Source: an uncultured Ligilactobacillus sp. (GTDB lineage: Bacteria; Bacillota; Bacilli; Lactobacillales; Lactobacillaceae). Taken from it: DNA of 22,939 nucleotides. Positions within the stretch are counted from its first letter, which is position 1; each line of letters begins with the position of its first letter. The notes beneath the pieces are model-generated. The model made no database searches and was not told where the DNA came from. It saw only the letters and a list, made by a program, of their open reading frames with translations. A program made the position numbers and the translations under genes. Location of the stretch: positions 1 to 22,939 of the forward strand of contig CAKPZY010000030.1 of NCBI GenBank assembly GCA_934215475.1, in the 5' to 3' direction. Positions 1 to 8,304 of this stretch are shown here, piece by piece.

Positions 1-153
1 ACTCGAGGTAAACCAAAGGTCATAGAAGCGGGATTGCTTAAATATTTGCTGTCGGCTCCAGTGCAAAACAATCTGCTGCCCAAATTTGGATACTACAGCA
101 CTAACAAAATGAAGGTCAAGATGAATGAAATAGGTGAAGTGTCCAGTAAATAA
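1..153 (+). CDS. C-terminal end of a PstS-like phosphate-binding protein (partial)
   Basis: An open frame enters from the left edge and ends at TAA 151-153, giving about 50 residues. The stretch reading LLPKFGYYSTNKMKVKMNE resembles the C-terminus of Firmicute phosphate ABC transporter binding proteins (PstS), where a VQN...GY.P...MKV pattern followed by a short charged tail is typical. No pstC, pstA or pstB follows, since the next gene is a DNA polymerase, so this would be the last gene of its unit. The family call rests only on a short tail and is tentative. It could instead be another extracellular solute-binding protein. Confidence 0.5.
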   Translation, partial: TRGKPKVIEAGLLKYLLSAPVQNNLLPKFGYYSTNKMKVKMNEIGEVSSK

Positions 154-320
154 TGAGATAAAACGGGCTAAAATAATGAAAGGTGTATTTCAAAGAGAAC
201 GAGGTTTGTTCCCAAACAATCAAGGATAATAAAATTAATAAAAGTTCTTTAAATCAATACAAATCCCTAGAGATTCAACTTTTTAGCGGATGAGATCAGA
301 TTTGAAGAGCTTTTTTTATG

Positions 321-348
321 TTTACTTTCCGAACGTATGTTCTATAAT
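321..348 (+). promoter_or_regulatory. LexA (SOS) box inside the polymerase promoter
   Basis: TATAAT at 343-348 is preceded 16 nt upstream by TTTACT at 321-326. Between them lies CGAACGTATGTTCT (330-343), which contains GAAC-N4-GTTC, the Gram-positive LexA/DinR consensus core. The box fills the spacer and touches the -10, so bound LexA would block RNA polymerase. The gene should therefore be switched on by DNA damage. Promoter and box are read directly; the damage response is inferred. Confidence 0.85.
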
Positions 349-381
349 AGAAATATAAAGTCAGTTTGTGAGGTGAACAAA

Positions 382-1680
382 ATGAATTATGTTAATGAAC
401 CAACCGGAGTATATTTTTTGATCGACAACAAAAGTTTTTATGCTAGCGTGGAATGCGTGCAGCGTGATTTGAACCCCTTAGAGGCTTGTGTAGTTGTGCT
501 TTCAGAAGCCGAAAACACTAATGGTGGGCTTATTTTGGCGGCTTCACCTCAAGCTAAGAAAATCTATGGTATTAGTAATGTCAGTCGTAAAAGAGATTTG
601 CCTAATGATCCGGATCTGATGATCGTACCGCCACGCATGAACTTATATATCGAAAAAAATCTGCAGGTCAACAATATTTTTCATGAATTTGCCTCAGAGA
701 TCGACTGTTATCCATATTCTATCGATGAATCCCTGATAGATATGACCAGGACCTGGCATTTGTTTGGCAAGACGCCAGTTGCTGTGGCCAGGACGATCCA
801 GGAAAGGATCAGAAACCAGTTAGGTTTATATACGACAGTAGGGGTGGGTCAAAACCCACTGCAAGCTAAGTTAGCGCTGGACCTTTTGGCCAAACATAAT
901 GAGTCCTTGATCGGGGCACTTTCCTATGTATCTTTTGCTGCAAATATTTGGCCGATCACTGACTTGACCAAGGTCTGGAGTATCGGCAATCGAACTGAAG
1001 CACATTTAAATCGGATGGGCATTTATTCGATGTATGACCTCGCCCACATTGATCCTTATTTGCTAAAAAAAGAAATGGGCGTGATCGGGACTCAGCTATT
1101 AGCCCTGGCTTGGGGCATTGATCGGACCAACGTAGAGGAACGGATCAAACCCAAAGAGAAAAACATCAGTAATTCTCAGGTTTTAGCACGCGACTACCAT
1201 AAGCAAGATGAAATCGAGGTAGTAATTCAAGAAATTGGTGAACAAGTCGCGGCCCGGCTGCGTCACCAGCATCAGCAAACAGCCGTGATCAGCTTAGGGG
1301 TTGGCTTTTCACTGGCAGAGATTGCCGATACTGGCAAAACGGGTTTCGGACATCAACTAAAAATCGATCCGACAGATGATACGCCAACGCTGAACCATTA
1401 CCTCTTGCAGATTTTCCGCCAGTTTTGGCAGCATGAAGCGGTCCGTCACATTGGAGTGAGTGTAGGTCACTTAAGCAATACACACGATTTGCAGCTTGAT
1501 TTGTTTCAGGACCCACATGCACAGGCCAAAAGGTATCTGGTCAATCAAGTTATGGATCAGTTGCGGGACCGCTTTGGTACGACTGCGATATTCTATGGTC
1601 ATAGTCTAAAACATGGGGCTACTATGTTGAAGAGAGCTGGTCTAATTGGCGGTCACAATGGCGGCAATTCTTTTGATTGA
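382..1680 (+). CDS. Y-family DNA polymerase (UmuC/DinB-like, translesion)
   Basis: This is an error-prone polymerase that copies past DNA lesions. The start chosen is ATG 382, after an AGGTGA ribosome binding site; an upstream in-frame ATG at 337 lies inside the promoter and is rejected. The product has 432 residues. Palm catalytic acids are visible: D15 in FLIDNKSFYASVE, and D115/E116 in YSIDESLIDM. A little-finger domain follows. QLDLF at about 371-375 matches the beta-clamp binding motif QL(S/D)LF, so it should dock on the replication sliding clamp. It is preceded by a LexA box, as for other Firmicute YqjW/UvrX-type polymerases. No YolD-like partner gene follows; a mini-toxin gene sits 22 nt downstream instead. 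Whether it performs lesion bypass or mutagenesis in this strain is inferred from the family. Confidence 0.93.
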   Translation: MNYVNEPTGVYFLIDNKSFYASVECVQRDLNPLEACVVVLSEAENTNGGLILAASPQAKKIYGISNVSRKRDLPNDPDLMIVPPRMNLYIEKNLQVNNIFHEFASEIDCYPYSIDESLIDMTRTWHLFGKTPVAVARTIQERIRNQLGLYTTVGVGQNPLQAKLALDLLAKHNESLIGALSYVSFAANIWPITDLTKVWSIGNRTEAHLNRMGIYSMYDLAHIDPYLLKKEMGVIGTQLLALAWGIDRTNVEERIKPKEKNISNSQVLARDYHKQDEIEVVIQEIGEQVAARLRHQHQQTAVISLGVGFSLAEIADTGKTGFGHQLKIDPTDDTPTLNHYLLQIFRQFWQHEAVRHIGVSVGHLSNTHDLQLDLFQDPHAQAKRYLVNQVMDQLRDRFGTTAIFYGHSLKHGATMLKRAGLIGGHNGGNSFD

Positions 1681-1702
1681 GGTATATTTAGGGGGTAATA
1701 GA

Positions 1703-1786
1703 ATGACAGTCTTTCAGGCACTCGTTTTGGCATTCTCACTGGCGACATTAGTAATAGAGATTTTGAAGTTTAATCAAAGAAAATAG
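1703..1786 (+). CDS. Small holin-like toxin (Hol_Tox-type, 27 residues)
   Basis: ATG 1703 follows a good ribosome binding site (AGGGGG, 7-nt gap) and the frame ends at TAG 1784-1786. The peptide begins MTVFQALVLAF, continues as one hydrophobic helix (LATLVIEIL), and ends in a basic tail (FNQRK). This matches the short 'putative holin-like toxin' proteins common in lactobacilli, thought to be type I toxins that insert into the membrane. The gene starts 22 nt after the SOS polymerase stop with no terminator visible between, so read-through from the LexA-controlled promoter is likely. An antisense RNA antitoxin would be expected, but none can be demonstrated by eye. A short inverted repeat, GTTCG-N7-CGAAC, lies just downstream near 1797-1813. 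Confidence 0.7.
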   Translation: MTVFQALVLAFSLATLVIEILKFNQRK

Positions 1787-2030
1787 TTAAACCAAGTTCG
1801 GAGGTGTCGAACATGCTATCATAAATTTATGGTTATAGTTTAAAATTCCTAGTTCATAATGAATGTAAGTTTTTCTTTGATAAAGAATAGCTGCATGTTC
1901 ACATCAAAATAATTGGGGCTTGTTTGGATAGCAGAAAGTATGAAGAGGATGGTAATCTTGGAGTAAACAGAAAGATTAGTTTTTAGACAGGTCTCTTTGC
2001 TGACAATCAAAAAGGATATGAAATCAAATT

Positions 2031-2948
2031 ATGAGGCATAAAACTGCACTAAAATTTTTTCTTAGTCTGTTTGTCCTAACACTTTTTTTAACTGGCTGTG
2101 GATTCCCCGGGCTATCAGACACTAGTGATAAAAACGTAAATATTACTTCAGGCGTTTCCACCGAATCTCAGATCCTCGCTAACATAGTTTCCGAACTGCT
2201 CAAGCACGAAACTGATTACCGTACGTCTATTTTAAACAACCTTGGTTCCTCAACATTGGAACACAATGCTTTAAGCTTCAATGATGCTGATATTATGGCT
2301 ACAAGCTATAATGGAACAGATTTGACTGGGTTTTTGCAGCAGCCACCGGTCAAAGACCCTGCAATCGCCACCAAATTAGTCAACACGCAACTAAAAAATA
2401 AACACAGGCAAATTCGTTTTCCATCCTATGGGTTTTCTGACACATATGCTTTTATGGTGACACAAGAAACTGCCAAAAAGTATCATTTGAACACGGTCAC
2501 GGACTTAAGTGAAATCGGGCCCAAACTCACTGCTGGTGTTGATTCATCTTGGATGGCTCGCAAGGGTGACGGCTATGAGGATTTCACGAAAGACTATCAT
2601 TTCAAATTTAAGAGTGTTTATCCAATGCAGATAGGATTGGTTTACGATGCCGTTTCAGCTGGTAAAATGCCGATTGTCTTAGGATACTCAACAGATGGGC
2701 GCATACAAAGTTACAATTTGAAGATTTTGGAAGATGATAAGCACTTTTTTCCTCCTTATAATTGTGCCCCTGTCGCTAATGAGAAATTTTTAAAAAGTCA
2801 TCCAGATGTCTCAAAATTATTGCATCGCTTAAAAGGGAAGATCAGTGTTAGCACAATGCAAAAATTAAATTTTCAAGCTGATGATCGTTTGGAAGAACCC
2901 GCAGTAGTTGCGAGAAATTTTTTAGCTCAACATAATTATTTTAGATAA
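2031..2948 (+). CDS. Glycine betaine/choline-type (OpuAC/OsmF family) binding lipoprotein, orphan
   Basis: The product has 305 residues. It starts with a basic N-terminus and a hydrophobic signal ending in the lipobox LTGC, with Cys23 as the lipid-anchored residue, so it is tethered outside the membrane. The mature part has the two-lobed layout of the osmoprotectant-binding family (ProX/OpuCC/OsmF), including AFMVTQETAKKYHLNTVTDL and PNYN-like C-terminal lobe segments typical of the group. Such proteins bind glycine betaine, choline or carnitine and pass them to an ABC permease. No permease or ATPase gene is adjacent: an M50-like peptidase follows and a mini-toxin precedes. It may serve a transporter encoded elsewhere or act only as a binding protein. 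The ligand is inferred from family. Confidence 0.8.
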   Translation: MRHKTALKFFLSLFVLTLFLTGCGFPGLSDTSDKNVNITSGVSTESQILANIVSELLKHETDYRTSILNNLGSSTLEHNALSFNDADIMATSYNGTDLTGFLQQPPVKDPAIATKLVNTQLKNKHRQIRFPSYGFSDTYAFMVTQETAKKYHLNTVTDLSEIGPKLTAGVDSSWMARKGDGYEDFTKDYHFKFKSVYPMQIGLVYDAVSAGKMPIVLGYSTDGRIQSYNLKILEDDKHFFPPYNCAPVANEKFLKSHPDVSKLLHRLKGKISVSTMQKLNFQADDRLEEPAVVARNFLAQHNYFR

Positions 2949-2994
2949 CAGAAATAAAAAGCCTGCTGGCATTGTCGATTGTCAAGTTAAAGGA

Positions 2995-3156
2995 ATGAAG
3001 AATATTTATACGGTTAATTTGAGAAATGTACTTGCCAAGGAGGGTGGAGGCTTTCTGGCCTGTATTTTTTGTATAATCACCTCACTTTTGATCATGGTTA
3101 AAGAAACTACTGTAATGTTACTCAAATTTGCGGGGGTGTTAAGTAAACTTGGCTAA
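2995..3156 (+). CDS. Possible small membrane protein (53 residues), uncertain
   Basis: An ATG at 2995 opens a 53-codon frame ending at TAA 3154-3156. The predicted peptide starts MKNIYTVNLRNVLAKEGG and contains one hydrophobic stretch (FLACIFCIITSLLIMV) that could cross the membrane. The only purine-rich site, AAAGGA, lies almost against the ATG, so translation initiation is doubtful. It fills most of the gap between the binding lipoprotein and the M50-like peptidase, which has its own strong ribosome binding site. No family is recognised. It could be chance. Confidence 0.25.
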   Translation: MKNIYTVNLRNVLAKEGGGFLACIFCIITSLLIMVKETTVMLLKFAGVLSKLG

Positions 3157-3185
3157 ATAAAACGTAATGAAAGGAGGCAGAAAAT

Positions 3186-3995
3186 TTGTTAAACATCTCT
3201 AGCAATGTTCAATTAATCATTCTCGCTGAAGTGTCTTTTGTCGTTGTGCCAGTGGTTACTGCCTCCATCACTGCTTTAGTGGGACGCCAGGTGACCAGAC
3301 AAATGATCAACAACTTCGGCACTAAAAGTCAGTTATTTCTGGGCGGCTTAGGGGTAGTGATCCATGAGTTGGCCCACGCGCTGTTTGTGGTAATATTTGG
3401 CCACCATCTTACAAAGCTAAAACTGCTGGATCTTAGTTATCAAGAAAGCGGCAATTTAGGCTCGGTGGAAAATTCATGGGACAGGCGTAAAGTCTGGCAA
3501 AGTTTAGGCAATTTCTTTATTGGGATCGCACCATATTATGCTGGGTCGCTAATATTAGCAGGTTTACAAAGCTGGTTATTACAGGATCCGTTAGAGTTTT
3601 CTATTTTCACCAACGTTAGTTCATGGTCTGAGGTTTGGTATGAGAGCAAAAGTCTGATTGGAAATGATTTTGCTGCTTTATTTTCTGCTCGCTGGTGGGC
3701 GGTATTGCTTTATTTGGCTTTGCTGCTGATGATCAGTATCACCGTTTACAACTTGAGCGGAGCTGATCTGAAGACGGTCATCCGTGGTTTGTTTCCTTGG
3801 TCATTAGTTGTTTTAGTGATTGCCGGAATTTTGTTAGTATTACAGCAGCAAGACTTGATTTTAAATTGGTCACTCAAATTTACTTTAGCGTCCATCCTAT
3901 TTATGCTTCGTGGTCTGCTTTATTTAGCTCTGGGAATGTTGTTACTTTTACCATTTTCTTTGCGTAAGCAGAGGATAAGCAGCAAACATTTTTAA
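3186..3995 (+). CDS. M50-like membrane zinc metallopeptidase
   Basis: The product has 269 residues and starts at TTG 3186, eight nt after AAAGGAGG. VVIHELAHALFVVIFGH at about residues 56-72 carries HELAH, the HExxH zinc-binding motif of M50 intramembrane or membrane-embedded peptidases. Several hydrophobic segments surround it: an N-terminal helix at about 8-32, the HExxH helix, one at about 108-126, and three near the C-terminus (about 160-182, 200-220, 228-257). A polar stretch after the HExxH helix (SYQESGNLGSVENSWDRRK) is probably the cytoplasmic or extracellular loop. The family often acts on membrane-bound regulators or as 'M50 family metallopeptidase' of unknown substrate. The third zinc ligand is not clear. 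No regulated partner is visible next to it. Confidence 0.75.
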   Translation: MLNISSNVQLIILAEVSFVVVPVVTASITALVGRQVTRQMINNFGTKSQLFLGGLGVVIHELAHALFVVIFGHHLTKLKLLDLSYQESGNLGSVENSWDRRKVWQSLGNFFIGIAPYYAGSLILAGLQSWLLQDPLEFSIFTNVSSWSEVWYESKSLIGNDFAALFSARWWAVLLYLALLLMISITVYNLSGADLKTVIRGLFPWSLVVLVIAGILLVLQQQDLILNWSLKFTLASILFMLRGLLYLALGMLLLLPFSLRKQRISSKHF

Positions 3996-4072
3996 TGGTT
4001 TTATAAAGTTCATCTTTTAAAAATATAGCTGAATGCTCCAAAAGGCTGCAATTATCTATGTTTGGAACTAAA

Positions 4073-4108
4073 AAATAAACAGCAGGCTCTTAAGCCAACT
4101 GTTTATTT
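4073..4108. terminator. Convergent terminator hairpin
   Basis: AAATAAACAG (4073-4082) pairs perfectly with CTGTTTATTT (4099-4108), and GGCT/AGCC extends the stem inside the loop. The A-rich left and T-rich right arms supply a U tract in both directions. It sits between the 3' ends of the convergent peptidase gene (+) and the thr operon (-), so it probably ends both transcripts. Confidence 0.75.
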
Positions 4109-4182
4109 ATGGTGAATGTAGTGTGTGGCGAAAAAACTATTGAACTGCTTAAATGGCATATTATAACTGATAAGCAAAATTC

Positions 4183-4617
4183 TTACTCCATTGAAACCAA
4201 GTGAACGTTACTCGCTCCAGGAATTTTTTTCAAACTGCGCAAAAGTTCATCGATGGTTCCTTTCAGATGACTCAGGTCCAATGAGATCACGATGCTGGCA
4301 CTGTTATGGATCGGAACATTTTGGTTAATGGTTAACACACTAGCTTGAGAACTGGAAATTTGCTTCAGGACACGCGACAATAAGCCGCTTTGATTTTCCA
4401 GAAGCAGCGAGATGATTGCTTTTCGCTCACTGATATGTTCTTCGGGTAAAAAGACCAGGTCTTTGTATTTATAATAAGTTCCACGACTAATGCCTACAAT
4501 TTTGACTGCATCGCTGATCTGACTCACCTTACCTTGCTCCAAGAGTTGTCTAGCCTGGATAACCTTGCCAAAAGAATCGGGCAGGATAGAACTATCAACG
4601 ATATAATATTTCTCCAC
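4183..4617 (-). CDS. ACT domain protein, UPF0735/YszB (PheB-like) family
   Basis: About 144 residues in two parts. The N-terminal segment, with ISDAVKIVGISRGTYYKYKD at about 35-55, looks like a small helix-turn-helix-like module. The C-terminal ACT domain (about 66-144) contains LLENQSGLLSRVL and LTINQNVPIHNSASI. ACT domains bind small ligands, usually amino acids, and control biosynthetic enzymes. The start is GTG 4617, nine nt after GAGG; TTG at 4623 is in frame but has only about 3 nt spacing. The gene overlaps the end of thrB and is last in the thrC-thrB-ACT unit. The hom product encoded opposite lacks a clear ACT domain, so this protein may provide threonine sensing in trans. That role is inferred from context. 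Confidence 0.88.
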   Translation of the reverse strand: MEKYYIVDSSILPDSFGKVIQARQLLEQGKVSQISDAVKIVGISRGTYYKYKDLVFLPEEHISERKAIISLLLENQSGLLSRVLKQISSSQASVLTINQNVPIHNSASIVISLDLSHLKGTIDELLRSLKKIPGASNVHLVSME

Positions 4618-5500
4618 GTTCAATTACCTCACTTCGTGCCCCAGCTAGATCCACACTTAATTTTTCGACCTGCCAGGCTGGAAATGTTTTTTTTGCATTT
4701 CTGATAATAGCTTCAGCCGAGTTGTCATCAGAAGTAATTGCCATCATTGTTGAGCCACTTCCACTAATATACATAGTACCACTTAATTCTTCTGAAATAA
4801 TTTTTGCGCGCTTGTAATCAGGGATCAGTTTGGCTCGGAATGGCTCGTGGATCCAGTCATCACAAGCTTGACGGATCAGTTCATCATTCCCAGATTCCAA
4901 CGCTCTAGTCATCACCGTGCAGCGGCTGACTTGATGGATCGCCGTGGCATAAGTCATTGTTTCGGGTAATACTTTCCGCGCTAAGCTAGTGTTGATCTCA
5001 TAGTCTGGGATCAAAGCCACAAAATTTAAAGCTTTAGCCACATTATATTGCGTAACGACTGGTTGTTTTTGTTCATCTAAAAAGGTCACACATAGGCCGC
5101 CAAGGATCGCTGGTGTAACATTATCTGGGTGTCCCTCCATTTCTACAGCCAACTTAACTAATTCTTCCGTCGGTATAGCATCATTAAACCAAGCACTGGC
5201 CCCTTTTAACCCAGCAACGATGCACACCGAAGAACTACCTAGGCCGCGTGCGATCGGAACCGCATTTTTGATGGAAATTTTAACATTAGGGAGATCTTCT
5301 CCTAAGTAATTGCAGCCCTTTGCGAATGATCGATAGACCAAGTTATCCATATTTTGAAATTTCTCCGGACAACCATATATTTCAAGTTTTTGCTCACTTG
5401 GCTCGAAATCGATAACTGAATAAAGTGAGACTGCAAGCCCCATACAATCAAAACCTACTCCAAGATTTGCGCTAGTAGCTGGTACCTTGATCCTTATCAT
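4595..5500 (-). CDS. thrB: Homoserine kinase
   Basis: ThrB phosphorylates homoserine with ATP to O-phosphohomoserine, the substrate of ThrC. The product has 301 residues, usual for the family. GHMP-kinase signatures are present: the N-terminal VPATSANLGVGFDCMGLAV (6-24), the ATP-binding glycine/serine loop PIARGLGSSSVCIVAG (82-97), and the C-terminal GTMYISGSGSTMMAI motif. It starts at ATG 5500 with a GGAGG site lying inside the 3' end of thrC. The 29-nt overlap with thrC and a similar one with the downstream ACT gene indicate translational coupling in one operon. Confidence 0.96.
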   Translation of the reverse strand: MIRIKVPATSANLGVGFDCMGLAVSLYSVIDFEPSEQKLEIYGCPEKFQNMDNLVYRSFAKGCNYLGEDLPNVKISIKNAVPIARGLGSSSVCIVAGLKGASAWFNDAIPTEELVKLAVEMEGHPDNVTPAILGGLCVTFLDEQKQPVVTQYNVAKALNFVALIPDYEINTSLARKVLPETMTYATAIHQVSRCTVMTRALESGNDELIRQACDDWIHEPFRAKLIPDYKRAKIISEELSGTMYISGSGSTMMAITSDDNSAEAIIRNAKKTFPAWQVEKLSVDLAGARSEVIERGEILYR

Positions 5501-6986
5501 AAAAAATTTCCTCCGCTTCTTGTGCGACGTAACTTTCCATTTCTTCTTTAGAAAGGACAGTCCTATGTTTTACTGGCAGATTCCAGATTTTCCGTAAATT
5601 TGCTGGAACTGGTATATTGGCTTGCACCGCCAATTCCTCCACAATTCTTGCCGGGTCAACTGAATTTGTTTTTTTCAAGCCTATTGCTTGGGCCACAGTG
5701 TTGGCAAATTTAAGCGGGCTGGCAGTGCTCAGCAAGATCATTGGCGTTGTCCTATCGGTCCTTTGGTAATCTTTCATTACTTTGTAGCCTGCTGCAGTGT
5801 GCGGATCCATGACATACCCCTTTTTCGTGTAAACTTCATGAATAGATTTTTTGATATCATCATCAGTACTGTAACCGCAATAAAAATCAGTCTGAATACT
5901 GTGTAAAAGGTCGTCTGGTATTTCATATTTCCCCAGACTTTCCAGTTGGTCCATTAACGACTTCACAAACTGAGTGTTTTTGTTGCTTTTATAATATAAA
6001 AGGCGTTCTAAATTGCTTGAGACTTGAATATCCATGCTTGGAGCAGCTGTTTTAAAAAATGGCCGGTTACGGTCATATATTCCGTGATTGAAAAAATCGA
6101 CTAAGACATTGTTTTCGTTACAAGCAACTATCAGTTTTTTGACGGGCAATCCCAACAATTTCGCGTAATAACCTGCCAATACATCGCCAAAATTTCCAGT
6201 CGGGACAGTAAAGTTGACGGAGTTGCCCATTTTGACCATTCCTTGATCCAACAGCTGTTTATAAGCAGAGAAATAATAAACTATTTGCGGGATCAAACGA
6301 CCGATATTAATTGAATTTGCACTGGACAGGTGGAAGTTTGCGCCAAACGCCTCCTTTAATTTTTGACTGCTAAAAATGTTTTTGACATTTGTTTGAGCAT
6401 CATCAAAATTACCTTTGATGCCGACGACTTTTGTGTTAGCTCCAGTTGTGGTAACCATCTGTTGTTTTTGCGTGGGACTCACCCCTTTTTCGGGGTAGAA
6501 GACAATGATCCCGACATCTTTAACGTCTTTAAATCCTTCCAGAGCTGCTTTACCGGTATCTCCACTGGTTGCGGTCAAAATTAAACTTCGTTCTCCAGGA
6601 TCGAGGGCACAGAGCATGAGATAAGGTAAAAGCTGTAGCCCGATGTCTTTAAAAGCACTCGTCGGTCCGTGAAAAAGTTCCAGAGCATAAAAGCTTCCTA
6701 GAAATTTAACTGGGGTTATCTCAGCTGAAGTAAAATTTTCCCGGTTGTAAGCTGCGTCTATGCTTTTGCCCACTTCAAATGGAGAAAATTCTGGCAATAG
6801 CTTAGTCAAAATCGTTTTTGCGATCTTTTGATAATCCAATGACAAGATCTTTGCTAGGTTGACTTGTTTTGCAGCTAAATCAGGATCAACGAATAACCCA
6901 TGGTCGGCTGCCAAGCCTTGTTTGATTGCTTCTTTAGCAGAAACTGAGATTGAATTAGAGCGTGTACTTGTAAAAATCTTTTCCAT
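5472..6986 (-). CDS. thrC: Threonine synthase
   Basis: This PLP enzyme converts O-phosphohomoserine to L-threonine and phosphate. The product has 504 residues from ATG 6986, which has AAGGAG 10 nt upstream; an upstream in-frame ATG at 7037 falls in the promoter region and is rejected. The PLP lysine is K113 in HGPTSAFKDIGLQLL, and TATSGDTGKAALEGF forms the phosphate-binding region. The length and the MEKIFTSTR N-terminus match the longer (fungal/E. coli-like) threonine synthase type rather than the short Bacillus form of about 350 residues. It is the first gene of the minus-strand operon and diverges from hom. Confidence 0.95.
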   Translation of the reverse strand: MEKIFTSTRSNSISVSAKEAIKQGLAADHGLFVDPDLAAKQVNLAKILSLDYQKIAKTILTKLLPEFSPFEVGKSIDAAYNRENFTSAEITPVKFLGSFYALELFHGPTSAFKDIGLQLLPYLMLCALDPGERSLILTATSGDTGKAALEGFKDVKDVGIIVFYPEKGVSPTQKQQMVTTTGANTKVVGIKGNFDDAQTNVKNIFSSQKLKEAFGANFHLSSANSINIGRLIPQIVYYFSAYKQLLDQGMVKMGNSVNFTVPTGNFGDVLAGYYAKLLGLPVKKLIVACNENNVLVDFFNHGIYDRNRPFFKTAAPSMDIQVSSNLERLLYYKSNKNTQFVKSLMDQLESLGKYEIPDDLLHSIQTDFYCGYSTDDDIKKSIHEVYTKKGYVMDPHTAAGYKVMKDYQRTDRTTPMILLSTASPLKFANTVAQAIGLKKTNSVDPARIVEELAVQANIPVPANLRKIWNLPVKHRTVLSKEEMESYVAQEAEEIFYDKDQGTSY

Positions 6987-7017
6987 GTTTTGAGAACTCC
7001 TTGCTTTTATGTATTTA

Positions 7018-7061
7018 TTATGATAATCTGTTTTCATACAAAATACAAGTGTTTATCATAA
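7018..7061. promoter_or_regulatory. Divergent thrC/hom promoter region with inverted repeat
   Basis: TTATGATAA (7018-7026) and TTATCATAA (7053-7061) form a perfect 9-bp inverted repeat, 35 bp centre to centre. Each arm contains a TATCAT-like -10 element, one per strand. For hom, TTTTCA (7031-7036) lies 17 nt upstream of TATCAT (7054-7059). For thrC, TTGTAT lies 18 nt upstream of TATCAT on the minus strand. The symmetry may therefore reflect two back-to-back promoters or an operator shared by both units. The sequence cannot separate these. Confidence 0.5.
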
Positions 7062-7086
7062 ATGAACAGAGATGGAGGCTTTCGTC

Positions 7087-8304
7087 GTGAACATTGCAAT
7101 TTTAGGATTCGGTACAATTGGTACAGGAGTATTTGATATTATTCGAAGAGTGAGCCGCCTGACACAAGATATGAAGGTTAAATATATCTTAGTGAGAAAA
7201 AACAAGAAAAAAGTCTTGCCCGAAATGACTGATAATTTAGACGAGATCCTAAGTGACCCAGCATTAGATGTAGTTGTGGAAGTTATGGGCGGTATCGAAC
7301 CGGCGCATAGCTACATCCTTACAGCATTGCAGCACCATAAACATGTCATCACAGCCAACAAAGCGGTAATTGCTTGTTATTTAGAGGAATTTACTCGGGT
7401 CGCTGAGGAAAATGGAGTTAAGTTTTATTTTGAATCGAGTGTTGGCGGTGGAACTCCATGGATCCACGGAATTGAGCGAGCCGCCAGGGTGGATGATATT
7501 GATAATATCCAGGGGATCTTTAACGGTACCAGCAATTTTATCCTTGAGCAAATGAAGAAAACTGGTGCAAGCTTTGGGGAAGCTCTATTCCAGGCCCAAT
7601 CACTGGGATACGCAGAGGCAGATCCAAGCGCTGATATTGACGGATGGGACGTTGCTAACAAGTTGTGTATTAGTTGTGACATTGCTTATGATTGTTACGT
7701 CAAGCCGTCAAAGCAGTTGCCGATTTTTGGGATCCGCAATATTACTGCCCGAGATATTAATAATATTTCACAAAGAGGATATACTGTTAAGTTGATCGGT
7801 AAGAGCCATCAATTAGGAGTGAATTTTGATTATTTCGTAGAACCGACCCTTTGTAGGACAGATACATTGGAGGCAAACACTTCTGAAAATTATAATTTGA
7901 TCTCTTTGCATGGACAAACTGTCGGCGAGTTGAGATTTGTTGGGCAAGGTGCCGGGAAGTTTCCTACTGCCAACGCCATCATTCAGGACATCTTGGATAT
8001 CTGTCAAAATAAGAGCCACTTGCAGCGTACTTTTAACCGGAAATTAAGGTATCAGGCCAACCTGACTAAGGGAAATTATATTGTTCGTTGCTCCAAAAAT
8101 TGTCTGAGTCTGTTTGGCTATTTTGCCAAATCAAAGTGGAGCGATTACTTGCTGCTGCAGCAAATACCAGTCGGCCAAATGCATGAGCTGATGAAACGTG
8201 TATTGGAGCTGGATTCTAAAGCTTGGATGGCAAGTTTGCCCAATGAAAAAGAACAAGCAATTCCAGAAAAGAATGTCGCAAGTTTAAACAAACAGCACGC
8301 TTAA
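7087..8304 (+). CDS. hom: Homoserine dehydrogenase, without a recognisable ACT domain
   Basis: Hom reduces aspartate semialdehyde to homoserine, the branch point to threonine and methionine. The start is GTG 7087, eight nt after GGAGG (7074-7078), so MNIAILGFGTIGTGVF is the N-terminus with the NAD(P) Rossmann loop. The upstream ATG at 7072 overlaps the ribosome binding site. Family motifs are ITANKAVIA (89-97), FNGTSNFILEQM, and AEADPSADIDGWDVANKL (176-193) with the catalytic lysine near 192. At 405 residues it is shorter than ACT-containing Firmicute enzymes of about 430; the C-terminal 75 residues look degenerate rather than ACT-like. A separate ACT protein is encoded in the divergent thr operon. 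Confidence 0.94.
   Translation: MNIAILGFGTIGTGVFDIIRRVSRLTQDMKVKYILVRKNKKKVLPEMTDNLDEILSDPALDVVVEVMGGIEPAHSYILTALQHHKHVITANKAVIACYLEEFTRVAEENGVKFYFESSVGGGTPWIHGIERAARVDDIDNIQGIFNGTSNFILEQMKKTGASFGEALFQAQSLGYAEADPSADIDGWDVANKLCISCDIAYDCYVKPSKQLPIFGIRNITARDINNISQRGYTVKLIGKSHQLGVNFDYFVEPTLCRTDTLEANTSENYNLISLHGQTVGELRFVGQGAGKFPTANAIIQDILDICQNKSHLQRTFNRKLRYQANLTKGNYIVRCSKNCLSLFGYFAKSKWSDYLLLQQIPVGQMHELMKRVLELDSKAWMASLPNEKEQAIPEKNVASLNKQHA

Noticed and set aside
3048..3073. AGGC-TTTCTG-GCCT hairpin with T run as terminator of the lipoprotein gene
   Set aside because: Only four base pairs, and the T run is offset; evidence is too weak.
7018..7061. TTATGATAA/TTATCATAA inverted repeat as a dedicated thr operator
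   Set aside because: Each arm contains a TATCAT-like -10 of one of the two divergent promoters, so the symmetry is explained by back-to-back promoters. It was kept as a promoter region only.
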